Shown here: piece by piece, positions 35,084 through 45,326 of the stretch
Numbering within the stretch: position 1 is the first letter of the stretch
How the letters are laid out: each line of letters opens with the position of its first letter
NCBI GenBank assembly: GCA_003868215.1
Contig: QWDQ01000065.1
Span: forward strand, 1-64,000
Reading direction: 5' to 3'
DNA: 64,000 nt
From: Pseudophaeomoniella oleicola
Taxonomy: Eukaryota > Ascomycota > Eurotiomycetes > Phaeomoniellales > Phaeomoniellaceae
The notes under the pieces: model-generated
Seen by the model: only the letters and a program-made list of their open reading frames with translations
Databases searched by the model: none
What the model was told of the DNA's origin: nothing
Made by a program: the position numbers and the translations under genes

Positions 35084-36124
35084 ATGGATCAAGCAAAACT
35101 TGCTAGGCTTCAAGCCAGCGTCAGAATTGGTGAGCTCTTTCATCTTCGCACAAACACCTTTCACGACATCACTTCACGATGTTTGCGTTTTCGGTGACTA
35201 TGACCGGGAGGGAGGTATCTGGTATTGCGTATCGACCGCCTAGAACAATTGCTCAGCGCCCAAATGTCACTCAATCGACCAGTATTCATTCTCTCCAAGC
35301 CTCTGTGCTTGAAGCTGGCACCATCACACCTCACTCGGCTACCAGTGCCCGCAATGTCCCAATCGGTGATGAACCGCTTGTTCCTGTTGTTTCTATCGAA
35401 GAGGTCATTGCGGTTTCTGGCAATGAGCGAGCAGCCTCTCAACCGATCCCAGCTGGAAGCCTTGTTTCTCCACCTGATCCGCCCGATCCACCCGATCCCT
35501 CCAGCTCCTCAGGTCCAGATCCCGAGTCCGCGGTCACATTCACAATCACTGCTTGTTCAGTCTACTAACTGTTTGTCTAGGCGGCAAGGGTACACCGCGA
35601 AGAAAGACCAAGAAGGTCCACCGCTCGACAGAGACAGACGACAAGAAGCTCCAAACAACCTTGAAGAAGCTCAATGTGCAGACGATTCAGGCAATCGAGG
35701 AGGTCAACATGTTCAAGGAGGATGGAAACGTTATTCACTTCGCAAACCCAAGAGGTATGTTCTTTATATGCCTTCTGTGTCCCATGAGTCGCTCGCGACT
35801 TCACTCCTTTATAATCTTATCACAAAACCTCGAGAAGAGACAATCTGATCAAGACTAACACTCCATCTCTCCTCCACAGTCCAAGCCTCAGTCCCTTCAA
35901 ACACCTTCTGCATCACTGGCAAAGGCGAAGAGAAAGAACTGACAGAACTCGTGCCCGGGATCCTGAACCAACTCGGCCCCGACTCGCTCGCCTCGTTGCG
36001 CAAGCTCGCCGAATCATACCAAAGCTTGAAAAAGGAAGAAGGTGACAAGAAGGAAGGTGATGATGACGACGATGACATCCCAGATCTGGTTGAGGGCGAG
36101 AACTTTGAATCGAAAGTTGAATAA
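35084..36124 (+). CDS. EGD1: Nascent polypeptide-associated complex subunit beta
   Basis: Three exons (35084-35129, 35581-35754, 35880-36124) give 154 residues. Intron 1 is unusually long for this window (451 bp), intron 2 is 125 bp. The N-terminus carries the ribosome-binding RRKTKK motif ([11 protein letters not shown], residues ~18-28), followed by the NAC domain ([37 protein letters not shown]) and an acidic tail ending [12 protein letters not shown]. It pairs with NAC alpha at the ribosome exit tunnel to shield nascent chains and help sort proteins. Length and sequence are canonical. Intron 1 interrupts just before the ribosome-binding motif. Confidence 0.97.
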
Positions 36125-36935
36125 ATGGGACTACATATCTCAAAAGAACAAAGCGAGCGGCAAATTACTACTACTTCAACAACAACAACGACCAAACGGG
36201 GGGCAAACTTCTAGTTAGCAGTGATTAGCAGCGCGCACACGGGCAAAAAGTTGTCGTCTCTGTAAAAATGAAAAAGAATGTCGTCGGGATGTTTAACGGA
36301 ATTTCTCAATTCATTCGGAGAATCCAAAAACCTCTGTTTCTCTTCTAGCGAAAAATATGGAATGGAATCAAAAAAAAACCGTACTCCCCCTTTTCTCGTC
36401 CGCCCTCCTTGGTTCCTCCTACCCCCCCGCGCCCGCTCCCTGCGATTGATATGTCTTAACACCACACCATGCCAATGCCTTTGATGGATGTCCTAGAGTG
36501 GACAGTGTACCGTGAAGCGTAGTATTATATAGAGCGAGGAAGATTAGAAATAGGGAAGAATCTCAATTTATTCATGGACCCCCTTATTGTTTTAGTATTG
36601 CATTGACGACCATATAATCTAGGTTCAATAAAGATATGCAAAACCAACGTCAAGTCTACTTGGAAGTAATGAGATACGCCACAGCCCATCAACGCAAATT
36701 TAGGCCTGCCGTCACGGAGCACGGGAGAGCCATCCGATAGCAACTAGCCCCTAAGTTGACGGTAGAAGAGCTTCCAAGTCAGGAGAATGAGCATGGCCAT
36801 TCCGATTGCCATTGACATCTGTGACCACGGAGTCCAGTTTGGTGTGTGTTGTTGCTCAGATACGTCGTTGTCTTGATTTAATGTCTTGTCTATAGCCGAA
36901 GCCGTCGAAATTGCAGTGAAGGTATCCGAGTGTAG
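36125..36935. other. Intergenic region between convergent genes
   Basis: 3' flanks of EGD1 and the thioesterase. Short triplet runs and an A-rich segment near 36,370. No gene recognised. Confidence 0.4.
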
Positions 36936-38033
36936 TCATAGTCCAGGATGACCGACATCTGTTGGCTTTGATGATGACGAGCTACTAGACCCACTGGCTG
37001 GTGGCTCATCTTTGAGAGCTTTCGTGATGAATGCCTCGAGGTCGTCGACTTCTTCTATGGCTGCAGAGTGCTCTAGGCCTCTATCGCAGAAGTTAGTGGG
37101 CCGGAGAAGCATGCACAATCGCACGGATCAGGACGTACTCATATGTCTTGAACTCAACTTGATATCCCAACGACCTGATAGTCTCCGCAGTCTTCTCTCC
37201 CCATTTGTGCAAAACTAAGGGATCATCGCTACCATGACCCATGAAGATCGGCGTCTGCTTATTGGCTTCCTTGCTTTGTTCCATGTGTTCCTTGATATTC
37301 TCCGCAAGCAGCAGGTAGCCAGACAAGGCAAAAATGCCACCTAACTTCGTGGGCACCGTCAAGCCAGTGAAGAGCGACATTGCAGCTCCTTGGGAAAAGC
37401 CGCCAAGAATTATTCTAGATGAAGGTATCGAAGTTGTAGAGGTCTCGGTCTTGATGAGATCGGCGAAGTATTCGCGAGAACGCAGAATGCCAGGAGAGTC
37501 TTGCGCAGAAGATAGTTCAGAGAATGTAGTCTGATGTCACGTACACTGTCAGTCAATGCCGTGCCTTGCCAAGAAGAAGAGGCGCAATGGAGAGCGAGCC
37601 TGTCGCATCGAATATGGAAGGGTGTGCTAACTGAAGGAGGGCGAGGGCTTACGATATCATACCAGCCCGGCATTTTGAAACCCATATTCTGTTGTGACAT
37701 GGTCAGTAAACCCACCATACACCGGTTCTGGCGTAGATACTTACCACCGTGATTGGGATTGTTGGTGCATTGGGGAAAATGAACTTGACATCTTCAAACT
37801 TTCCTCTTCTTCGCCAATTCTGGGCCAATGATATCCTTAGAGCGAAGTCAGGCAAACCAAGTTAACGAAGGGGCAAATGGAGGCACCAACCATCCTGCGC
37901 CACTATGGTAACAAGGTTAGTAGGGACACAGCGTGATCCAAAGGACAGCAGCTTACCTATCACCGAGACCATGGGCCATTATAACCGTGGCGGTATGCTT
38001 TTTGAGCGCTGGAACAACCAGAGGACTCGACAT
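36936..38033 (-). CDS. Acyl-protein thioesterase 1 (phospholipase/carboxylesterase family)
   Basis: Six exons (38033-37957, 37902-37891, 37835-37745, 37688-37653, 37530-37139, 37080-36936) join in phase to 250 residues. Exon 2 is only 12 nt and supplies most of SGAGW in the conserved GLGDSGAGW oxyanion-hole region; without it the frame is kept but conserved residues are lost. Catalytic Ser in GGFSQGAA, Asp in GHGSDDPLV, His in EGLEHSA. The enzyme removes palmitate from cytosolic faces of proteins such as Ras and G-alpha. A Ser-rich tail (PASGSSSSSSK) extends beyond the usual ~225-230 residues. Introns are 54, 55, 56, 122 and 58 bp. Confidence 0.93.
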
Positions 38034-38382
38034 GGTGGTACTATGTCTCAAATGCCTGAAGAAGCAGATTGACAGCAGTATTAAAGTGCAATATAGCAGA
38101 TGTAATATCACGGATGTCGAAACAGTTCTATGATGCTTGGCAACGACCCCCTCAAGCTGCCAGTACTAAGGGCCCTTATCGCGATAACAAGGGCGTTCCC
38201 CACCGTGGGGTCTCGAGAGACATGGGTTCGTTCCAGAGCACTAAAGATTCAGGAGACGTCTACGGCTAATCTTTGAAGTTCAAATTCTGCTTTCAAATGC
38301 TCCAGAGGCACAACTTTTGCTAGGATGGGTATCTATAGTACAGAAAGAAGACTCTTCGGTGCTGGTAATCCGCAGACTCCGT
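38034..38382. other. Short intergenic region
   Basis: Thioesterase promoter and 3' flank of the BIM1-like gene. No other structure recognised. Confidence 0.4.
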
Positions 38383-39147
38383 CTAAAGCGCAGCTACCGC
38401 TCCAATGATCGCAGCAGCAAACACTCCCCATGACACCGCGGTCACAGTCCCTGAATTCGATGAAGGTGTCGACGAGCTCGAGGCCGATGATGCAGGAACA
38501 CTACTTGATGCGCTAGCTGTGCTGCTAGAGCCACCAGATTGGGCTTGACCTTCAGGGGTGGATTCGTTGGCGTTTCTAACAGCAGCCGCTCCGCTGAATG
38601 CAATGGCAGTGACACCAGTGCCATTGGTACAAGTGGATGGAGAAGTGACAGTTTCTGTGGTAAAGGTGATGTCGGCGCACTGAAAGCATTGTAGTCAGTA
38701 TGTAGACCATATGATGTCCGCGAAGAACTGGAGACTTACATTGTAAAGACCACCGCCGGAGTCGCCGCTGGTGATGACTTGCAATGTGGCGTTTTGGCCG
38801 TCGGTGATATCCAGTCCAGATGGAAGCATGACTTCTGAGAGGCAAAATGACCCCAGACCTTGCTCTCTGAATGTTTGGTGGAGGACGATGTTAAAGTTAT
38901 CGCCCGGGTTGTCGCCAAGCCCAAGGAGCACTTCGACAGCTGCTTCGTCGTGGCCCATGGTCAAGGCCACCGGGAAGCCTTGGGTGGAAACGGTCGTCCT
39001 ATTTGAGAGGACTTGATTCTGGCCGCCGCACGGGAAGGTGCCCAGGATGTCTTCATCGAATCCTCGGGCAGCCGGGTAATCAAGCCTGAAATGCGCCGCT
39101 GCGAGGGAGAGAAACGGCAGGGAGCCGATAATGGATCGAGAGAACAT
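38383..39147 (-). CDS. BIM1-like (X325) GPI-anchored copper-binding protein
   Basis: Exons 39147-38740 and 38679-38383 around a 60-bp intron (branch CTGAC, CAG acceptor) give 234 residues. A signal peptide of 18 residues (MFSRSIIGSLPFLSLAAA) would leave His as residue 1 of the mature protein (HFRLDYPAARGFDED), as in the LPMO-like X325 family. A second candidate copper ligand is the His of LTMGHDEAAVEV. Four or more cysteines (FPCGG, SFCLSE, YNCAD, STCTN) fit disulphides. The C-terminal half is a Ser-rich stalk ending in a hydrophobic segment (VFAAAIIGAVAAL), a GPI signal. Members bind Cu(II) without oxidising polysaccharide; in Cryptococcus BIM1 works with Ctr1 in copper uptake. The Ctr gene is its neighbour here. 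Confidence 0.9.
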
Positions 39148-40400
39148 TGTTGAGAGTTCAATTGGGGTTAGACAATCAGGTCTGTCTGTGGTTTGGCTGG
39201 ATGAGTGGGAGACGGATCACAATCGACTGTTGTAGAGAGTATATGCAAATGCGTAGACCTCAGTAACAGCAGAGACGTCTCGTGGTTTGGGAATATAAAG
39301 CAATTTATCATGAAATTGGCAACGGTGACGGTGAGAGGAATTGCAACGAGTATACGGTAGTGGGCTTGTCTTGGCCAGCCTACATTACTTGCTCCCGAAA
39401 ACTTGCTCAACCAGGATGCCTAACTACCTTACCTACCTTACCTACCTTAGATGCTGTAAGGTAGAGTTTGATATATCCCAAGCCCCGCTTGCCAATGTTC
39501 GTGCGTGCCATGTACTGTCACTGTGACTGTGCAGGCCAGTACATGGTCGACCCTTCACCCTGGTTCTTGGAAGGAACGTGAGCCTTGAGACTTCGGGCGG
39601 GTGTGACGATGGCCTTCGGACGCAGGCGTCAGAACTTTGAGTGACTTTGCAGAGAACCTTCTTTACCCTTCATCCTTTTTGGTCCACGTCTTGTAATACG
39701 ACCTGATCTGACCCGGCGTGAGCAGATAATTACTCTCTTCACCGTGGCGATCACACTGTACCGGGTAGAGGTCTCCAACCCTGCATACCCTCTGCGATAC
39801 TACTACCTACCTTGCAGCAATGGAGCGGACCGTAGACGTTCACTGCCACCAATCATCGGCCAATTACAGTTCATTCTTGCTTGCCCATGAATAGTAATAA
39901 TATACTCTTACGGCCGAAAATCGTGGTTGAGCAGATTTCACGGAAACGCTCCGAGGACGGAAAAGGTTGCTAGCATTTCACGAAATAATTTGCTCGAAGG
40001 TGAGAGAAAGTTTCCACATTATGTATGTAATGATTGGATCCAAACAAAAACATGCTCGGACTACAATATATCGTCCCTTGGCAGATGAGAGGAGCAGAAT
40101 CCCCCGCGCTGCACAGTTCACCGAGGTGTGATCTCATGCTGGTCTGTGATATACTACATAGTAGGTATGTGCATATTTATAGTCTAGATCACAATGCATG
40201 AGAGATTCCATACACATTGTTTAGAAACAATTCATGAGGATACATCATCGGCTACTCTGGGGTATCTGCTCTGTAACGACTCAGTACCATAGGCTCTATA
40301 CTCTTCAGTAGGTCATCGTAAGTATCATTATCGTGATGTAGCAATAATCATCATCATAAAAGCCTTGTCCTTTCCAGCTCCAGTACAGTAAGCCAATCAA
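39148..40400. promoter_or_regulatory. Promoter region of the BIM1-like gene with TTGCTC words
   Basis: No gene. Upstream of the BIM1-like start are CTTGCTC at 39388-39394 and 39402-39408 (the latter within AAACTTGCTCA, 39399-39409) and TTTGCTC at 39989-39995. TTTGCTC(A) is the core recognised by Mac1/Cuf1-type copper-sensing regulators in other fungi; use here is inferred. Three tandem CTACCTTAC-like units lie at about 39,423-39,450. The far end is the 3' flank of the Ctr gene. Confidence 0.35.
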
Positions 40401-40987
40401 TCAATGCTCCTCCCATACCCCGTATCTCCCGACACCCAATTCTCCAAGGAAGGTGCCTGCCAAAACACACATGAAGTAGCCAATGTTCATTGTCATGACT
40501 GCCAACATCCTAGAAGCAATATCAGTAGCTGTAGACAAGGTCATAAAGAGGGCACATACAGAAGATAACCAACACCAGTGATGACCATCATAATAGCTGC
40601 CCGAGGGATGTCCACAGAGAGTCGAAATGGAACAACTCCGCGTGCATTCGTCCTCACAATCTTCACATTCTCCTCGACCCCTTGTGCCGTTACGAGGGAT
40701 CCGGTCTTTGCGTCAAGATCTGCATCGATCTTGCCCGCCTCTGTCGTCTTGCCCTTGATCAACACATAGCGACGATTACGGGCTTGAGCCAGCCACCGTT
40801 GCTCGAGAATCGATTTCAAAGCAAACATTGATCGGAAAATGGCAGCGAGGATGATGAGGAAAATGCAGGTACCAGCGTAGCCACCCGCGCTCTTGGGTGT
40901 CCAAGCTGACGAGTAGAGAGGTGTCGTGTGGGAATTGGCGAACACCATGGGCATTGACGAAGAGTCCATGTCCATGTTCATATCCAT
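40401..40987 (-). CDS. Ctr-family copper transporter
   Basis: Exons 40987-40560 and 40509-40401 around a 50-bp intron give 178 residues. The extracellular N-terminus is Met-rich (MDMNMDMDSSSMPM), a Cu(I)-capturing motif. Three membrane helices follow: TM1 around AGTCIFLIILAAIFRSMF (~37-55), TM2 around AAIMMVITGVGYLLMLAVMTMN, TM3 from IGYFMCVLAGTFLGELG. The pore motif MxxxM (MLAVM) in TM2 and GxxxG-type packing (GTFLG) in TM3 are present. The cytosolic loop is basic then acidic. It imports Cu(I) as a trimer, so it needs a surface reductase. Such a gene starts divergently 1,049 bp away. Tail GVWEEH has no CxC. Confidence 0.95.
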
Positions 40988-42036
40988 GATGGTAGTTGGT
41001 ATAGCAGTATCAATTCAGTGATGTCGGTTGACGAAAGTATGAGGCTGACCAGCAGGCTCGACAGATATGTCAGGATTGATGAAGGTGATGTGTTGGAGTG
41101 GAATGCCCTTGGATCGAACAGCAGCGGCGATACTCTGATATTGATATGCTCTCAGGACAGAGCAGATTTCCACGTTAGCTGCAATCACCGGTGACTATCA
41201 CACACACGTTGTTCGGAGTCGACGGATCTTCGGCTTTGAGCAGATTTCGATATGCAGCAGTTTATAAAATCCTGGTTCCTTTTCTGATCCTTGTCCGTGA
41301 TGTGTTGCAATTGACCCGGTAAGTCAAGTAAGAGAGAAAGACACCAGAATAAGATGGTTGCCGTGAAAGAGAAGAGATATGTCCATCATTGTCATCCATA
41401 TTATTCCGTATATAATAATAATAATACCGTTCTCTTGTGAAACTTGCTCATGAAAGGTTTATTGTCGGTAATGCGACGCTTGCTCTCTTGCAGCTTTGAG
41501 CATATTATTTCCGAGATTATGATTGGATCGTTGAACCTCTTTTGAATGGAGCGACGGGGCCACCCTGACGCTTTTACGCTCCCGCCACCGAGGAATGTGG
41601 ACCTTCTCTTATTATCGGCACATCCTGCGAAAGAAACACACACAACGGCCTCGACCCTTCACGCTAACTTTGGAGTGCGATGATGATGCTGAAGATGATA
41701 CAGCGTCCACGTTCCTCGTCTTATAATATGCAGTATACGGATATCGACAGTAACATTATTGTAGTCCTTTTCGTCGCATGTGATCGGTAAACTGCTTATT
41801 CGGCCTTGTCAATTCCATCTGGCCCTTCTCATCTGTCTTCTCTCTCTCTCTTTGTCTTGTCAAGTACTTCAATTGTCACCATAATTGTTTGGGTACCGAT
41901 CATTCAAGTGCTGGCGCTGGACAGTCTACCCTCAAACTTCATTTGATTGTAAGATTGCTGTCACACCCAGCAGTCTTCCCGACACATTCCAATCGATCTA
42001 GTGTCTGGAGTGTAAAACCGTGCAATTACCTCCAAG
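40988..42036. promoter_or_regulatory. Shared divergent promoter of Ctr transporter and metalloreductase
   Basis: The only DNA between the two start codons (1,049 bp). It contains AAACTTGCTCA at 41440-41450, the same 11-mer as in the BIM1-like promoter (39399-39409), and two copies of CTTTGAGCA (about 41,235 and 41,493). An ATA triplet run lies near 41,415 and a CT tract at about 41,837-41,852 precedes the reductase, a common fungal promoter feature. Co-regulation by a copper-sensing factor is inferred. Confidence 0.4.
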
Positions 42037-44204
42037 ATGGATATGAGCGGTATGGATATGGACTCGGACGACTCGATGTCCAATGGCCTGGACCTACATT
42101 ACCTCCAGAGGATGTATTGGGCAGTCATTGGGTCAGCCGTAGGGTTTGCTGCATTGGTCAACGTCCTCAACAAAGCGTTGGCAAGACAGAGGTACGCATA
42201 GTCTTAGGTTGACAACTTCTCGTGAGGAAACTGACAAGCCGAAGATTGTCATCAGGAAGTGCGAAGCCCAATACGCTCATTTCCACCGCCTATGCTACAT
42301 CTACAGCGATATGCCGAGAGATTTCATATGCTCCCTTGGGCTCTTTCCACTGGAAACGCTTTGCTTCTACTAGTATACAATTAGGCCCCGTGATCGTTGT
42401 CCTTTCACATCTGGTCGTCTCCATGGTGTTCTGCTTCTACAAGGAGAATACACTTGACCAGTGGAGCTGGGAAGACATTGGCTACCAGACAGGCCACATC
42501 GCTGTCGCCCAGCTGCCATTGATCTTTTTGCTTGCAGGCAAACAGAACATCATTGGAGCATTGACAGGTTTCGGGTACGAAAGGCTCAACTGGCTCCACC
42601 GCTGGATTGCCAGAACACTATGGCTCATCGTAACCATCCACATGGGGTTTTGGTTCCGCAGTTGGGGCCGATATGATTATATCGGAACCAAAATTATGAC
42701 CGATCCCCTTACCCAAAGAGGTCTCGCTGCATGGTGCATCTTAACCTTCATTTTGATCACCTCTTTCGCACCGATGAGGAGGATGAACTACGAACTCTTC
42801 GTTGTCACTCACTTAGTCACCTTTGCTGGCTTCATCGGAGCTGTTTGGATCCATGTTCCGGCAGACGTCAAAGCCTACGTCTGGATCCCCATTGGACTTT
42901 TCTTCTTCGATCGGCTATTACGCTCGGCTGTCCTTGTCTTCTCAAACCTGACCATCTTCCATTGGCGTAAGAGAAAAGACAATGGTTTGCAGAAGGGCAT
43001 TTGGGCAAATAAAGCGACTCTCACAAAGCTACCAGGAAACATGACTCGCATCACTATTGACAAACCTGCAATTTCATGGAAGCCTGGCCAGCATGTCTTT
43101 TTGGCATGTCATTCAATTGTCCCTCTACAAAGCCATCCCTTCACCATTGCTTCATTGCCGTCTGATGATAAGATGGACTTCCTAGTCCGGGCTGAGAAGG
43201 GTGGCACCAAGCGTTTCCTTGCTCATGCGTCAAAGATTGGTCAACTTCCACTAGACCAACCCAATAGCAAATCAGGACTCAAGCATGTGGCAATTGAGGG
43301 GCCATATGGCCGAATGCGGGACTTGCAACAATTCGACAGTGTAGTCCTTCTCGCCGGAAGCAATGGAGCAACATTCACCATTCCATTAATGAGAAGTATC
43401 GTTCAAGACTGGATGACAGAGAGTAGCTGCTGTTACAAGCCCTCGAAATGGGCTCCTGCTCATCTGGCACTGACCAGGCGCGTACGTTTCGTGTGGGTGA
43501 TCAAATCTAGAGATCAACTCAGCTGGTTCTCTGAGCAGCTTGATCGCGTCCTTCAGGATGTCAACAAACAACGTGCTGCAGACTCCAACTTCGACAAGGA
43601 GGTCGAAATGAGCGTCTACGTCACATGTGACGAGGAACTTGTGGCTGAAAAGACGAATACTGACAGCTGCTGCGCTCCTACTACAGCCCCGCATGGCAAA
43701 GTTGAGCAAGTGTCTTCTCCTTCAGCAGTTGCCTCCATTGAAAAAGAGAAACCAGAACTGGTTGAAGTGATGTCCATCAACTCATCAACCACAAGGGGGG
43801 CACCTTCTGGAGGCTGCAACCCGGACGGCACCTGTTGTTGCAAGACTGGAGACTCAACAGAAGATGAAGATCACGTCTGTACTTGTACCCATGTTGTCAA
43901 GTCCGAGACATCTCAAGCATCCAGTCCCTCTTCCTCGGCCACTTCAATGAACGAGAAATCCCCAAAGACCCCGTCGTCGGTAAATCCACCATTGCGTCTG
44001 ATCTCCGGCCGTCCGCATCCCAAGAACATCATCAGAAAGGTGTTGGAAGAAGCCGAAGGGGAGAGCGCGGTTGTCGTCTGTGGGCCCAGAGGGCTGAGAG
44101 ACGATGTACGCAGCAGCGTGGTCGGCCTGAGTGATGAAAGAGCGGTGCACAAAGGCACAGGCGCTCAGGGTATATATTTACACGTCGAAGGGTTTGATTA
44201 TTGA
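42037..44204 (+). CDS. Ferric/cupric metalloreductase (FRE family) with Met-rich N-terminus and Cys-rich insert
   Basis: Exons 42037-42191 and 42245-44204 (53-bp intron) give 704 residues. The N-terminus MDMSGMDMDSDDSM is Met/Asp-rich, then TM1. The ferric-reductase transmembrane domain (about 110-300) has haem-ligand His in WLHRW, TIHMGF, VVTHL and VWIHVP. FAD motif HPFTIAS (about 350) and NADPH-site motifs EGPYG and CGPRGLRDD are intact. Between the two NADPH-half motifs lies an insert with DSCCAP (C527, C528) and a cluster of Cys at 576, 582-584, 597, 599 plus His 595 and 601, resembling a metal-binding site. The enzyme moves electrons from cytosolic NADPH to surface Cu(II)/Fe(III). Acceptor at 42244 was chosen because it alone keeps phase. 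Confidence 0.93.
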
Positions 44205-44501
44205 TCATTGATCCGGAGATATATGATTTCTTCTTCGTTTTGGTTTGCTTGTGATTGGCATGGCGAAGGCGTTATGTTATGTGTCCATGATGATGAAGAT
44301 GTAAAAGAAAATTGATTTGCTGTTTTCTTCTATACCCAGTATTTCCCTCTATCTTTTTTAGGGAGGATGATAATGACAGTACAGTGCATGCATCAATTTA
44401 CTTTCACACTAACATATTTTTTACCAAGTACTAGAATATGGGACTCCCACCCATTCATCAAAACCCCCAGATAAGCAAATTACAAGATTAGGCCTCTTCA
44501 C

Positions 44502-45326
44502 TCACACCCCAAGCAAATCCGCCAATCTCCCCAAACCCTGCGTCTCGGGCTCCTCGACCGCATCCAAAAACAAATCATTCTCCGCCCTGACGACCTCCAT
44601 ATCCTCCTCTCGATCCTCCGTCCACCGCCGCACGTACACCGTCGTCATGCCGAGCTGCTTCGCGGCCCGTAGATCGTACGCGTGTGCGGCGACCATGATA
44701 CAGTCCTCTGCGGCCACCGACGCATGGCCGAGCAAGTCCTCGACGACTTTCGTGTAAGCGCGACGATCCGGTTTCGACACGCCGAGGATCTGCGAGGAGA
44801 AGAGCATGTCGAAGTCCAAGCCGGCGGACTTCGTGATGTCGATTTGTAGCCGCGTCGAGCCGTTCGCGAGCACGCAGACGTCGAAGTTGCGGCGCAGTCG
44901 GCGCAGTGCGGCGGCGATGTCGGGCCAGGCGCGCTGCTGGTGCCATGCTGTGACGCAGCGTTGACGCATTTCGGGCGTCCAACGTGCGGCCATGCGGCGC
45001 TCGTCGAGCAGGCGGTCGAATACGCGGCGGTGCGTTACGTCGATGTCCTCGGTGGGGGAGAGCGTGCCGTTGGAGAATCGTGAGTGCATTTCCTTGAAGA
45101 ACCCTTCGCGCCAGTCGAGGGCGAGATCGGAGATGAGAGTGCGGTTGAGGTCAGAGTGTACGGTGGAGAAGCCGCCGAGAGGGGTTTCGGAACAGCTCTG
45201 GAGCGTGGGTAGGATCGAGCTGTGCCAGTCTAGGCATGTGCCCATGAGGTCGAAGAGGATCACTTTGGGGGGCCGAGCTGGAGAGAAGGAGGGGAGTGGC
45301 TTTGTTGTTGCATCCGGTGCTGCCAT
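44502..45326 (-). CDS. Haloacid dehalogenase type II
   Basis: Single exon, 274 residues from MAAPDATTKP. HAD motif I LFDLMGTCLDW (nucleophile Asp), motif II LANGS, motif III VSKPDRRAY (Lys) and motif IV in VAAHAYDLRAAKQLGM, the pattern of L-2-haloacid dehalogenase-type enzymes. These replace halide with hydroxyl through an Asp ester, but fungal members may act on other small acids or phosphates; substrate unknown. The coding stretch is notably GC-rich compared with its flanks, especially 44,640-45,000. The frame stays open 5' of the ATG without one, so 45326 is the only supported start. Confidence 0.9.
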   Translation of the reverse strand: MAAPDATTKPLPSFSPARPPKVILFDLMGTCLDWHSSILPTLQSCSETPLGGFSTVHSDLNRTLISDLALDWREGFFKEMHSRFSNGTLSPTEDIDVTHRRVFDRLLDERRMAARWTPEMRQRCVTAWHQQRAWPDIAAALRRLRRNFDVCVLANGSTRLQIDITKSAGLDFDMLFSSQILGVSKPDRRAYTKVVEDLLGHASVAAEDCIMVAAHAYDLRAAKQLGMTTVYVRRWTEDREEDMEVVRAENDLFLDAVEEPETQGLGRLADLLGV

